From NCBI RefSeq assembly GCF_037975245.1, contig NC_092581.1, positions 19,984,303-20,048,302 of the forward strand: 64,000 nucleotides of DNA. The letters are read 5' to 3'. Of this stretch, positions 34,066 to 48,000 are shown in pieces (position 1 is the first letter of the stretch; each line of letters opens with the position of its first letter). This DNA comes from Apostichopus japonicus (lineage: Eukaryota; Echinodermata; Holothuroidea; Aspidochirotida; Stichopodidae). The notes beneath the pieces were generated by a model. It saw only the letters and a list, made by a program, of their open reading frames with translations, was not told the DNA's origin and searched no databases. A program made the position numbers and the translations under genes.

Positions 34066-35813
34066 ATTTCTCCACTATTAACCTTATCATCTACCCCACC
34101 CTCCATAATCCTCCATATGATTGTGTTGTCCTTTATGTATATTTTAAATCCCTCAAAGCATAATACAGTGATATATTCAGCTAATCATTTCTCCTCTCCC
34201 AGTACCGATGGGACTTTCCCGCCGGTTAAAGAGACAGTCACATTCGGTTAAAGAATTTAATTGACGTTCATCAAATTCGTTCCCGTTGGAGGTGAGAGAT
34301 GAAATGAACCAGTCACCACGGTGACATGGTACAATTTGATACTTCCCAAAAGCTGAGCTAAGCAGGAAGGGGTACCTCGGGGGTTTGGCAAGTGAATTAG
34401 CTGAAATAAATGTTAACTTCCTCCCATAAGAGAGTATTAGCTGTGGGAGGAGAGAAGAGGAAACGTTACTTTAGCGTAGAAGTATAACTGCCAATATCTG
34501 TGGAGAAGATGCTTGATATTACTGAGAAAGGCGATCTGCCGACATTCGGAAGTTCTCTGTAATTTTACACTTAAAAAAAATTAACATAAAATGTGTTAAG
34601 CACAGGATATAGGTGATGGATTGTCTGTAACAGGTCAATTTCCTGTGACCCGATGATAACCTTACAGCTGTTCAAAAAAGTGAAAAATAATATTGACTAA
34701 TAATGGAGACATTTGTTTTACACACAGACAACTATCAATGAGATCAGCAGCTTTAAGGACATTTTAATAAAATAAAACTAGTAAAAAATTAAAAAACAAA
34801 TTGAAAGAAACATGTTGTTTCTATAGCATCAACTCCCTCTTAAAATAAACAATGCAACAATTTCATTAGATTCTTGACTGTCCTGAAACCATATTCTTGC
34901 CTCTGGGTGAATTTATGGTCTCACGTCCCCCTCCGAAGCACTAAAAGGGTGTGAAGACTCGCGCAAAAAGAAACGTCTAATGCCGGTAATCTGACCTAGT
35001 TTCGAATGAGGTGTAAAAGAAGTGTTAGACATCACCATCGATCCCAGAAAATACACACACAGCTTGCTACAGTGGGTAATTAGACATTAGTGTACAGTCA
35101 TTTCTTACAGCTGCGGTCAATACCCACAGCACAGTGTACATAAGCAGCGATGGACATCTCAGGTCCAGCTAAAGATAACAAGGTATCTCGTTTCATTACT
35201 GTCTGCATTTTGTAGGGACACGAACAAAACATCACTTGCAAGCAACAGAAAGTTAAACTTTTTCCGATGGCCACGTGCGGTTTGGGGCGAGTCTTCAATG
35301 CCTTTAACTTCTACTGCAACACATTGTAGCTATTTATACACATTATTTATATATATGTCATTATCATAGACCGTATGTCCAGTTATTCAATGAAAGTGGT
35401 GCGGCTTTGCTTGACTTTCTCATCAATTTTTGTTTTATCGCATTTCAAATTGTAGTAGCTAAATGGCCAAATCCACAGTATTTAAAGGTAGTCATTATAG
35501 GCCCCAAATTATAGCAAGCTATAACATTGATAGAAGTTTGCAAAAAGTACTTTCCTGGAGGTCTTTACTCTCCAAGTTGTTCTCAGACATTTTTATGGAA
35601 CACACAAAATGACTGGATGTCCCAGTGAGGAAAATTTCCTCGAAGTTAATAAAAACAGTTTCAGAATTTTGAGGTGACCATATATGAATATCTAGCATAT
35701 TTAAATGCCAATACAGCAATACCACTGTTCGTTAGTTGGAACTACCTAATTATCCACACATATTTTCCAAATTTATAAACCCAACCGGACACTTATGTAA
35801 GACAGAAACAAAT

Positions 35814-35848
35814 GGACATGTCCATGGACATGTCAAATGGACATGTCC
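35814..35848. promoter_or_regulatory. Three p53-family half-site palindromes
   Basis: GGACATGTCC at 35814-35823, GGACATGTCA at 35826-35835 and GGACATGTCC at 35839-35848, with spacers of 2 and 3 bases. The first and third fit RRRCWWGYYY in all ten positions. Whether it is bound is unknown. Confidence 0.5.
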
Positions 35849-38342
35849 AGTGAAATCTAGAGGTATGATATCCTATAACCTTACTTATGTCTATCAATTT
35901 TAGCATTTCTTTTGGTCAATAAAGGTACATTTTCAGAATTTCTGCCTCAGGAGCTTTCTGATAATCATAAAAAAAAAAAAATGTTTTGCCACTGTATAAT
36001 ATATTATACACCAGAAATGCAACAAATCTAAAATTTGATCACCCACACTCTAAATCCTGTACAAGTACAGATCCCAATTCTTGAAAAGCCTAAAACAAGT
36101 GAGGGCCTAAGGCTGTATTTACCTTAGTAACCCTATGGGATAATCTGGGTAATCAGGCCAATGTTTGGATACTTAATAAATACAAAGAGGAAAACAACAA
36201 CAAACAAAACAAAATCCTGTACAGGTGATGTTTATTTAATTTTTTGGTCAACATTATATTCTTTTCTCCCTCTGAACAGGCAACAAACTTCAAAAAACTA
36301 CACACATTCTGGTCTAAAAAGTTTTTGAGATCTTAGAAAATAGAATACAAGTGGCATTTACATAACAATAAATTATTATTACTGGCAAGCCTATCTAACC
36401 AAAAAATATATAATATATATTCAAGAGCTAGATACAGAACAATCAAGAAAAAGAGAAAATTATGTACAAGACTAACAACGACATTTTTTTAAGACAAAAA
36501 AAAAATGGAACAAAAAGGAGCTTTATTTACATATGAATAGTTTGACACCAACCCTTTAGAAGCGATATCATTAAAAAGTTATGGCCCAAAGTATTATGGA
36601 GCAGACTATATGAATCAAAGCTACAAATCCTCTCCGATCAATCAATCAATCGATTTCTAAGCATTTCTTGAGTACAGGTAGCAGCTAATAATTTATTGCT
36701 ATAAACCACAGTGTACAGAACTAATGCACAGAATTAATACTGACTGAAAACAATAGCAGATAAACTAAAGTGTGCAACGTCTACAGAGAGAAGCAATTAT
36801 TGGACAAGAAACTTGTCTTTTACCCGCTGAATTGAGAAGCCACATTTCGGGACGATCCTCTGCGGTGAAAAGTTGCAAATTGAGCATAGCTTATTAAAAT
36901 AATTTGTTTTTATATCTTTAGGCTGACGGCTGTTTTAATGTATTGTTTTATTTGAAAGCAAGTGTTTTTTTCTTTTTCTATTTATGAAGAACAGTATATA
37001 CCTATATGTCATTAAACACGTCACTGTGGACTGTGTGCAGATTATATATGAACAGAGAAGGCTTTTTTTGTCCATAGAAATTTGTTTACGGCGCAATTGT
37101 ACAAGTTTCTTGTAATGTGAGTTGTACGACATATTATAACCGTATACAAAACAGGACTTTTATCTGCTAATCAAGCACAGTATACATTATGATGATATTA
37201 CTAGGGACTGGCCCTCATATTCCAAGTAATTTATTAAGATCATGAAGGCACAAAAATTAGTGTCCCATGTCCATATTTCTTAGCATTCAATACAAGTAGT
37301 AATAAAACTTAGGCTTTATTCTGTCCTGCTAAAGAAATCGTTTAACTGTCGATCGCTTAAACTTTGTAGCTTCTATTTCTTAAATCCTTGTCAAAACACG
37401 AAATCACAGTTTAAACTAAATCTGTCTTACCAAAAAAAAATCAATACCAGACCCACAAAACTTTGAGAAAAAAAAATATGTAAATATGTATATATCTGTA
37501 TAAATCTATATATTAGCTAGTAATCCTTTCTGTAACCATGGAAACAATCTCTTTAGTTCTAATATCACCAATTCAGTATCTTTACTAGCAAAATGAATTT
37601 CTATATTTTGAAACTAATACTCCACAGAACTCTCTCAGGCTTGTTTATTTACTTATATTTTGACTCTTGTTTTAAAGAACACTTAAAAATACACCAAAAC
37701 AGAGAAAAGATGAACCAAGAAAATACAAACCTGTAAATTATGAATTTTATTTTTTGCCTGGTGGGGGGTGGGGGGAAGGGTAGAGGAGATGGAAGGGATC
37801 TTGGAGTAATAACCACATGCTACTTTCTAAAAACCTCTACATAATTCATCAATCTATGCCTTGCTACAATGTTGTCACATATTTCGGGGGTATATTTAAA
37901 AACAAAGAAAAATTGAAAGAAATGTGAATTATAATTTTTTTTTGATTGTTTTAAGTTAATTCCCACTTTACTTGATTGCATACTTTTGACTTTATATACC
38001 CTATTTATTGCTTTAATTAATTAACCCTGCAATCAATAATTGTTTAAAGACACAAGCTATAATTAAGACATGAATGATTTACCAAAGGCTAATGAAGCCA
38101 AATTACATGAAACTTTCATTCTATTATAAACATTATTATTCACCTTTCTTTGTTTCGTTATTATTATTTTTGTCTCTTTCTCAAACTAAACTCTTTTCGT
38201 ATCATGTAGTGATTATATTTAGTCAATCACATATAATTTGTCTGACTACTAAAACAAGTAAAATCATCTTAAAGCCATATAAGTGGTGTACAACAACAAA
38301 CAACAACAAAAATTTGCAGAAATTATATCAAACTTAAGTGGC

Positions 38343-38368
38343 ATATTGGTTGCCATGGTAACCAATAT
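38343..38368. promoter_or_regulatory. 26-bp near-perfect palindrome: X-box flanked by CCAAT
   Basis: The centre GTTGCCATGGTAAC (38349-38362) fits the RFX-factor X-box. It is flanked by ATTGG on the left and CCAAT on the right, making a palindrome with one mismatched pair. Confidence 0.5.
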
Positions 38369-39437
38369 TAAGATTGCCAGCATTCAACTTTTGAGCGTGC
38401 AAAAATGGCTGAGAGTCGACGTAATAGTTTGGAAGAGATTCCAGCCCCACAAAAGTTCAGGCATGGACCGCTTTTAATTACCCAGTGGATAATATCAACA
38501 AGCGAAATTTGACAAAGTGGGAGAAAGTGCCATAGACCCCAGCTTCTAATTATATGTTGATAATAGGTTAGTAATGAAGCATCATTGCTATGTGAAAAAT
38601 AATTACAAACACTGCTGCATCTTAAGTACAAGCACTTCTCCACCAAACACCCCACAGTGCCCTATTAATCCTCCACCCCCCTTTCCTCTCTTTTCTTCCC
38701 TTCTGAAGAACTAGTTAAGTCCTTTTAAGACCCCCACACGCCACTCCATTCTGCTCAAGTGGATCCATAAGCCTGTGGATGACATTTTGTTCTATATGCA
38801 TAAAACTTTCAGATTATAGGAGAAGATTAAATTTTTACCCCCGAAAATAAGTTTGATATTTTTTTGTAAGTCAAATGCTTATCCTGGGATTTTTTTTTCC
38901 TTCCACAGAATAAAGCAAACACTCATTCTGCTTTACTTCCAAATTACTTGTTTAGTTGTTCAATTTTTTTCTTCAACAAGGAGAGTACGAAAACAGTATT
39001 TTGTAAATATATTCGCAGCTGTCTAACAGAAAGCTTCAGCAGATAAAATATTTCTACAAATATTTCTCCTCACTGAATCAAATTGGAATCCTTTTTTAAA
39101 ATCATCACTCATGAATAGTCATCACCTGTCCCATTTAAATATCATCTGAAAGTCTGAAGACATTTAAAAAAGTGTTAAAATTCAAACAAGTTGCAAAACA
39201 GCAGAAACAGAAGAAAAAAATGTGGGTGAAATGTTGTTACGTCTGTTATTTGTCGTCGCAAGGTTTCTTGAAATTCATGAGTTTGTAAGAGTAACAGCCT
39301 AGACATAAACTAACATATTATTCTTTGCTGTTTCCAGGGAGCCCCCCAGCAGTCCTCCTGTTTACGGCCTCAAGAGTTTGACGCAACCATGGATAATTAT
39401 TTTCTAGAATCATGAGTTTAGCCACCACCTCGAATCT

Positions 39438-39566
39438 TTAGTTACGATCTGCCTCCTGCAGTGATGTCAATCCCCTTCGGTTCCCTACGATTGACTTCAT
39501 TTTCAAGTCCATGTAAATGCGCCACAGGTCTTTAATTTTCCTTCTGATGGCGTCTGAAGCCAAGAT
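39438..39566 (-). CDS. Possible terminal exon, product unknown
   Basis: After TTTTAAG at 39570-39567 the minus strand reads ILASDAIRRKIKDLWRIYMD then LKMKSIVGNRRGLTSLQEAD, RN and stop (39440-39438). The codon use and mixed charged/hydrophobic pattern look more like protein than the surrounding AT-rich DNA. A second acceptor, GCTTCAG, would start it at 39553 with two leading bases, which fits the phase of the NHS-like exon ending at 47151. So it might be an alternative last exon of that gene. I do not recognise the peptide, and no other exon of a separate gene is seen. Confidence 0.3.
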   Translation of the reverse strand: MLASDAIRRKIKDLWRIYMDLKMKSIVGNRRGLTSLQEADRN

Positions 39567-40978
39567 CTTAAAATGTCAACAGGACAAAGGCAACCGTATT
39601 TGCTTCTTCTTTTTTTCAGTGGTTTCATTTTTAGTACAAAACATCAAACAAATTCAAAGAAGCCAGTCTACTCGATGTTTCTTCCATTTTTGCGATATTT
39701 AGTTTGGACCAAACCTACATTTTCTCCTCACAAAGTTGTTGAGATTGGTGAATGTTAGGGTACCTTTCTTCACCTAGAAAACGGTTAAAAATTTGTCCCC
39801 ACCATTCATGGTCACTAAGCTTAATCACATTAAAGCCAGTGCTATCAGTGGTAGCTTTCCTTCAGGTATAGAACATGTAAATCAAAACCTCCCAATACCA
39901 AAATGGATAAGTTTAATTAAGGACTGAAGTGATGTACCTAGCTTAAACAGCAAATCCCTGGTTCATCAGAGATTTACATTCTTTTCAGCATAGATACTCT
40001 CCAAATCAAAAGATGGCAAATATCTGTCTTACAACACAGTTATACAAAAAGCAGAGAATTACTTATTTAACTTATCTTGAAAGAGGTGAACATTTGCATA
40101 GAATGGATTCTTGAAAATATTGAGCAACTAACCTTATTTATTACGACAAGTACACTTTATGACTTTTGATTTCATATGCAGATTCTGCACTTTATAAAAT
40201 GGAAAGATCTGAAAAGTGGCAAATTTTTAAAATAAAGCAAATTTCAAAGTCAAACAGTCATGATATACAGAGCCTAACTTGAGCCAAAATGTATGAACTC
40301 ATGTATTGCAATGCAAAACCACGTAGCAAGCATGTTCGTACTACTGTAATTAGACAAGTCCTTTCTATATTTGCATAAGTGGTAAAGCAAGATCACAACA
40401 GTCGTGAATTTTACTCAAAATTTCCTTTCGTGTCCCTTTTGTAGCTTTTCAGTTTGCCCAAACGGTCGCATCAACTGCCGAGCCACTCGACAATTTCACT
40501 CGCATAAAAATTGCCCATAAACCTGCCGTCGTGTTAATATATTTATACTATCCTCTATGTTGGAAAATATTCATCTTTTACATCCTAAACAGCAGATATC
40601 AATGGTTTGTTAAAACATTCTGGGAGGCACTTTTTTTGTAAACCAGGATTTACGAGACTTGTTACACCAAATATAACTTGCGTCTTGGACATTGTAACAA
40701 AGTCGCCAAAGGTTAAGTTTGATTTTCGATTTCCTATCACGTGGCTTTTTTTTCTTTATTTGTAAAAAACAATTAGTGCTAAAAAACAATATTTAATATT
40801 CTTCATATGACTTGCCTTTATTATCTGATAAAATCAAAACAAAGCAGGTTTTGGCCTACATCAGGGTTGGAACAAATTTTGGTATTTGCTTCTATTTGTT
40901 TTTGTGAGAAATATTTAGAAAGCAACCCACATTTTGAATGGTAACAGGAAGGTAACATTCTTACTGAACTATTTTCAT

Positions 40979-41255
40979 CAGTTGTTCATCTTCTCCAGCA
41001 AGTGTTTGTGTTATGGCAATACACACTATTTGATTGATGTGTATTCTTCATCAGCTGTTCATCTTCTCCAGCAAGTGTTTGTGTTATGGCAATACACACT
41101 ATTTGATTGATGTGTATTTTTCATCAGCTGTTCATATTCTCCAGCAAGTGTTTGTGTTATGGCAATACACACTATTTGATTGATGTGTATTTTTCATCAG
41201 CTTTTCATCTTCTCCAGCAAGTGTTTTTTAAGGCAATACACACTACTTAATTGCA
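40979..41255. repeat. 73-bp tandem repeat, about 3.8 copies
   Basis: CAG(C/T)TGTTCATCTTCTCCAG begins at 40979, 41052, 41125 and 41198, an exact 73-base period, with AATACACACTATTTGATTGA in each full unit. The last copy is decayed. Confidence 0.93.
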
Positions 41256-43142
41256 ATGTACATTTGTCACTATGACTCTTGAAGCTAAATCATTTCTGAT
41301 TCTTGCTATAATTATAACAGCAGAATAAAGTGACTTCTAATGTTCCCTTCCTCTGAGAGGCTTCAAGACACTGATTTAATAAAGACAATACAGGTTCATT
41401 GCTGGGAATACCCCTGGGGTGATTCATTAAATTAGGCAGATGCCTTTTAGCTTGAGAAATGTCAAGTCATGTTACCGGTAAGACTTTCCTCTCTCTCACG
41501 GGATTAATTTAGATGATGAAGGCAAGTCATTTAGAAAAGTATCAAGAATTACTTTATTCTGGCAATTAATAGGTCAAATCAATTCTGATCTAAAAGGAAA
41601 CCAAAGTTCAAATATAGTAAAAGACCACAGACACTATGATGTTAGGAAGTCAAAACGATGATATCAAAGTACGTTTTTATAATCAAATTGAATTGCCTTT
41701 TATTCATTACACTATTTAACAGGTAATTAAAATGAAATCATTAAAAGTACAAGTTGTATCTAATTAACATCTGCTTCCTCCATTTGTCTTTAGTATTAAA
41801 AAGTTTGAAGGATGATTCTGCTGCATCAATTGATAAAGGTAAAGTCCAAACAAAACACAAAAGTAAAAGCCATTGTGGAACGACGACTGATTTTAAATTT
41901 TGTCATTCCCAAAACGGAATTCTTGAAGCATCGAGATGGGAGTTGTTTTTAACCATTAGTGTAATATGGACAATGTAAAGAGCCTCTTTAATGTGCGTAT
42001 AAAGCAATCATCAGCAATAGAAGTTTAGCCATCAGAGCTTTACCCAGACAGACATGCTCATTTTCCTTTTTATTATTATTATTTTTTTACAATTTCTTTA
42101 GTTATTGATGTCTCTTCCTTAAAATATAGACAGAGGTGTGTTCACATCCTGGGTTTAACAAACTTACATCAACGTTCTACTGTTCTGCTGGGCAGTGAAA
42201 CGGTCTTACTAATACTAAGTCGATCTAATAATCATAGCACTTAGAGTATTATCGAGTACAGAAATTAAAGGGAAAGAAGAAGAAGAAAAATGGAAAAATA
42301 TTGGCAGTATAATTAGAAGGGCAGTTCTAAAGTTCTCTGGCAGTTTCAAACTCTGTCTGACACAGGTGTCAGATTCAAAGTTAAATACAATATGCGAAAA
42401 ACCTATAAATGATGGTTGGACTTTCTGATGTTTGCGGCAGCTTTTGAAGCACAAGTTGAATGGAAGCCGAATAATTTTGCATGGCAGCAATGTATGGAAT
42501 TTGTTTTTCTCTCTTTTGTAAAGCAATCATTTTTCTCTATTTACTGATATTAAATATGAAGCTTTCAGAGTTCAGTACAAAATTACTATGATCAGTTCTA
42601 ATATTTATAAAGAAATCATTTTTCGTTAAAAAATAATTAACGGTTCCGCCGCAGATTCCAATTTTTTGTTCAGTTTTACAAAAATAGAAATAACTGAAGA
42701 ACTATAAGAATTTAAAATAACTCTTCGAGTAAGCAGGGAGAGAAACATGTCGTTGGTCAGCTTGTGTAATAACAACCCCATATTTTATCAAGGATGAACG
42801 AGTGAAGCAGCTTTAGTGATGGAATCCATATCTCTCCCTCCTATAGCTAATTACCAATAGACTGACAGCCTTCCCTCTTCCCCATCCCTCATGAACCCCA
42901 AACAATGGCAGCAAGAACCCAGGGACATGGACAGGTTTATTCGTTTTCACCGGGAAGCACAGCTCTTGATGTTGTCTCGGAAGAGGGGATAAACTTATAT
43001 ATTGCAATTTGAAAATTTGGTAGTGATTTTTATGAATACACTCATGAATGTACAAGGAATGAATATTTATAAATATACTAACACCCCTCCACCCCCCCCC
43101 ACCCACCCACAACCCCCACAGATCCCCTAAAAGAGCTGAAGA

Positions 43143-45088
43143 TTAATCATCCTTCAACTCACTTTCATTATTATTCAGTTTTAATGATTGGAAGAGAGCT
43201 TCCAGTTCCTCGTCAGAATGCTTCGAGCTGCCTGCGTTATTGCCCGCGGCCGTTTTGTCCTCGAGTGAGGGCGCCTTATCATACTGCTCAAAGTTTCTCT
43301 CGTCTTTGGTTTCTTTTGGAGTGACCTCGTCTATCTGCGTCTCCACGACTGCGGAGGTCTCTCCCTCCTCTCCCCACAGTTCATCATTCTCCTTCGAGAA
43401 TTGCACCAACTCTGCTAGGAGAGCGTCCAGTTCATCTGGCTTATCCGATTTTACCTTGACGGGTTTGCCTGTTTTCTGTTCAGAGCTCTCTCCGGCATTG
43501 TCTCTTTGGCTTTCTTTCCTTTCGTTGCTATCTGACGGAGGGATGGAGATCATCTGAACGGTGCTCCTTGGGACCTCCGCCACCTCCCTCACTGCTGTTA
43601 CCCTGACAACCTGAAATTGTTTCTCTTCTTGCACTGCTTGTAATTCACCGCATTCTACTTCCTCTTCTTCAACGTCATCCTCCGCAGATGCGATGGGAGC
43701 CGATTTGTCGTTTAAAACTGACCCCCTGTACAGAAGTTCTGCGCTGCTGGGTCTCTTGACGTTCCTGTTGTTGTCCGGTGTATGCTGAGGCGCAGGGTTT
43801 GAACCCAACTCGCACTCCAGGGCAACAAAGCCGTCCCTCCTTGTTACGGGTCGACCAGAGGTGTTACACATTTTGACGGGCCTGTTATCCACGTGAACGT
43901 ACTTGGAGAAAGAAATCCGTCTTTTGGGAGCAGTGGGGGGTTGGAGCTCATCCTTTGAAGGATTCAAGACCTCCTCGAAGGGGTCAATATCCAGTTTTTT
44001 CTTCGACGCTGCGATCTTTTCTTTCAGTATTTGCGTGTCATCCTTCTTCTTTGCTGGTGTCTTCTTCAAAATGGAGGATTTTGGTTTCAAGCTCGGGTCG
44101 TAAATATAATCAATGTAAGGGTATATTTCGATCGGTGTCTTGTTCGGGGAGCTGTCGTCACTTTCGCTGGATGAAGACTCCTCCTCCAGCGGTAAGGAGG
44201 ATGGCCTCAGCAACCTCTCATTTTCAGCTGCCTCCTTCTCTCTCCTAATCTCCTCGATCTGTTTGGCTGCTTGGATGATAGCCTTATCAGGATCCAGCTT
44301 TCCATCTTGTACGTTCTCCTTGTAAGTCTCTCTGAATGAAACCTGTCCTTTATCTACCTGCAACATTAACATATTCTGGCTATTGCCAGAAGGTGACATA
44401 GGTCCGCTTTTAACAGAACTACCAGAGTTTCTAGAGTTCCTCAACATCTGTAATATTTCTGCTCTCTCCTCGTGCGACATTGCGTTAACTTTGACGTCCC
44501 CCTGTTGCTGAGGTGGAGTGCCATCGTTAACGCTCGCGTTCTTTCCATTGAACTGACTTCGTCTCGAGTCTGAGACGCTTGGCGCCGCCGGGGGGACCCT
44601 TACGATATCGTGGTGCAACATGGCATCGGCTTTAAATCCCACTACTGGTTTATTCTTTCTCTTCATGGTGTTATAGTTATCGGGGTAGAGACCCAGGGGT
44701 GATTTTGGGGTACCGCCTGGAGACAACGGCTCATTGTCATCTTCTTCCGTGAACGAAACTCTCTGCGGAAGGTTCATGCTGTTAGCAGATGGAAACATTC
44801 CAAAGAAAATATTTTGCTGCTGGTTTTGCACGACACCGCCTCCTTTCTTGTTCTGGGAATCAAAGGTGGTCACCTGTGGACCGGCTTTCCCCCCTCGAGC
44901 GCCTTCGTTGAAGAACAAGGTGTACATCTTAGATTGCGTGGGACTCTGCATGGGTTCAGGTAGGGTGTAGCTGCTCTCGCTGATGTCCGAGGCGTTATCT
45001 GTCAGAGAGGCTGTGCTGCTGAGGTTGTCATCGGAGAAGTTGGTCGGTGTCAAACTAGAACTTGACGATGTGGAGATCACACTCTCCG
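43143..45088 (-). CDS. NHS-like last coding exon
   Basis: Residues 591-1238 and stop. AESVISTSSSSSLTPTNFSD opens after TTTCCTAAAG. Later come KMYTLFFNEG, TPIEIYPYIDYIYDPSLKPK, a KKTPAKKK basic patch and an acidic C-terminus. A 1.9 kb open frame in AT-rich DNA is itself strong coding evidence. Confidence 0.88.
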
Positions 45089-48000
45089 CTTTAGGAAAGA
45101 AGAAAACCAAAGAAAGGTGACAATTACATGAAATAATGTACAAGCGGTCAAAAACAAGATATGTTTAAATGTAACAAGAATGTGATCAGCATATTAAACA
45201 TAGTCGTACAATTGAAGCGGTTGCAAATATGTGAAACTGACAGAGGGAAGTTCAAAAGTTTCAACAAAGACATATCCCTCCACTCATCAAAAACACTTTT
45301 GGCCTATCAGATGTGTCCTTTCCGGAGTATTCTTTTGATGAATAACAACACAGATAAAACTAAATCTTAAACAGAGCTAAAATGGAGATTTACGGACTAA
45401 TTACTTCTTGTGATACCTTGACGTCAACTCCAAGTGATGCTTTAATCAGAATTAAGAGTTGAAACTTCAACTCGATATATAATTCTCAGTATATAATTCA
45501 AGAATGGATCCTGAGCGCTTTCTTGTAAAATCTCAATATCCACATTTTCATTTAGTGGTATGATACATTTTCACTGGTTTGTTATCCATATCTTGGGGTA
45601 TTAAGGGCGTATCCTTTGGTGGATTTAAAGACATCTTTATTCGGACCAAAGGTGTTTTTTTTCTTATTCAACACATGGTTTCTTCATCAATACACAGTTT
45701 TACCCTTGATATTGTTTGACAAACTAGCAGTAGGGGAATCACACATTTCAAAGTAAAAGATATTAAACATAACCGGACTAAAACTTCACTATTTCACAAT
45801 ATATTTCCAGAAAATTTGGGTATATGGATACAGAAAATCTCATATTTGCAACGACAGTTGAAATCCTGAGGTTAGCCAATTAGATCGCCTTGTTTATAGC
45901 ACCTGACACACTCTGACATATCCTTTTATTATTTATTGATCTTTTACAAGTAACCAAAATGCTCATCAAAACCATTTCAAGTTTGTTATGATACACCTAT
46001 TACCAATTGACCTCTGTAAAGGTCACACACTATTTGATTAAATTAAGGAGTTTTTTAATTCTCACTGCTGACATTATTATGACCCAACAGAAAAGCCTTT
46101 CAAACTCTTGACTTCTTTTTGTTTAAATTGGATCGTCTAACCTGTTAAATATCAACCGTCTCCTGATAGGAAATCTAATTAAGTCAATTGCCCATTCTAC
46201 GAGATCTTCCATTTGAATGATATTATTAGAGTCAACAGTGACAAGACGCCATTATACGAACAAACAACAAACATGGCCCACTAAAACCAGACGAGGGAAA
46301 AATGGAATCATTATTAACACCCAATTTGGTTCTGATATTTCTAAAAGGAGAGATGTGGTGAATCCATTTTCGCAACACAGTTAACACTCGGAGTAAATAA
46401 TGACATCAGACTAGAGCAAGAGCAAGTAAGAAGTGCTCTTCAGTTTTTAAACAAAACAGTTTTTGATTATTAATAGCAAGTTATGATCTTGAAATTAATA
46501 TGACTATTTCTTATATTTCAATTTTTTTTTCTTCTATTCCTCAGTTGATTATGACTCTAAAAATTATTATTATTTCTAAGAAATAGTTTGTTTGCGGAGA
46601 TCTACGTTGAACAGGCTACTAGCATGAGGATATCAACAGCTACTAGTATTTACTGTTTGATGTTCAATTTTTAAAATGCTCCTTTTGAAACAAAATACAA
46701 AAGTCATGGCATTATTTTTATGTTTTCTTTAAACTTAATTCCGTTGTGTGATAAGTCATATTTTGAGTCAGTGCATTTCTACTTAAACTTATTTGAAAAG
46801 ACGATCCCACCTCACCCCTCCCCTGCACCCCACCCCCATGATTACATTCAATAAAGACATAATACTGTTCTTGTAAATCAGTAAGGTAGTAGCTACATAC
46901 CAAGTATGAAGATACATTTTGTGAATTATTATGCTTGTGTCACATATGTAGGCCAACTGGACTACATCAATTGGTTACTTGCCTACCAAAGACAAGTAAC
47001 CAAAAATTCAAATATATAAACAACAATGGCTTACACAAATTTTTCCAAAAACAAATGAGAAATCCTAACTTTCCAATGACATTTATCACCATGAGTTTAT
47101 TTCCAATTGTCAAGTTAGATTAAGTGATATTACAACAAGGTAAAATTTACCCTTTTCTGCACCTCCGTGTGGCAGAGAGACGTCTGTAGTGGCAGTTATC
47201 GAGTCCACCCTCTTTGGTGGCGGAGGAGCGACATCCAGCCCAGGAGTGGTTTCTTCTTCAGTCGTTTGTGGATTTTTATCCGCCAAACCCTTCTCCAACC
47301 TCGAGAGAGAAGGCTTCCGGTATGGGAAACCGCAGTCAAAGTGCATAGATGTCCAATAACCATCTTGGTCCATGGAGTGGGATGTGGACACGCTGTCCGT
47401 ATCGGTAAACTCCTCAACCGCTTCTGCAAGGCACAGGTCCAAGTCGATGCTTGAATGATCTGATAAGGCACTCAAACTCGGCTGCTCCGATGATTCTGAG
47501 GAGGAATCTGAAAAAGTCGGTTGGTAGTGAGCAGGGTTAGGTGTCTTAGAAGCAGGAGCCATGTTTCCTGCCTCAGAACGGGGGGTAATTACTGTGGGTG
47601 GAGAAACACTCTGTAGCCATTTGTCGGCAGTTAACTGAGACATGGCTTCCTCGTTGGTAGGGGTAGGGGTTCCGCTGTCAGAGCCACCCCTTCCATTGTC
47701 GTCCAACGAGAGTTCACTCGGTCTCGGGGCAATGCCCCGATATTGACCAAAGTCTTTAGACAGAAAATAGGCGTTGGGAACTTGTCCCGTTGGAGTCACC
47801 TGGTCTGCTTCATTTGAAAGGGACACAGCAGAGTCGGACGGGGACCCGTCCTGCGCCCCGTTAGCGGTCTTTGATAAAATCTGAACAATTTCAGGGTCAG
47901 AGTTCAAGGAAGTCCTATTGCTATCGGTGCCACTCCAGTTACCCGAGCTAGACCTCCGTTCCTCTTTAGGCTGCTGGAATGGTTTACGATTTCGTAACGT

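Larger units (their letters stand above)
28619..36200. other. MBTPS2 3' UTR and intergenic DNA
   Basis: AATAAA words occur near 30067, 31235 and 31756 but none can be chosen as the poly(A) site by eye. A perfect hairpin lies at 29648-29679, a pyrimidine-rich minisatellite at 33565-34065 and a triple p53-like site at 35814-35848. The open frames at 29039-29386, 30486-30824 and 32187-32843 show no domain or splice logic. Confidence 0.6.
36200..43142 (-). other. Downstream region of the NHS-like gene, possible long 3' UTR
   Basis: On the minus strand this follows the NHS-like stop. AATAAA (minus) near 36229 is one possible end signal. It holds a 73-bp tandem repeat (40979-41255), a palindromic X-box-like site (38343-38368) and a possible exon (39438-39566). 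No transposon is recognised here. Confidence 0.4.

Noticed and set aside
33529-34251. Six overlapping open frames up to 206 codons
   Set aside because: All are low-complexity products of the pyrimidine minisatellite, open on both strands at once.
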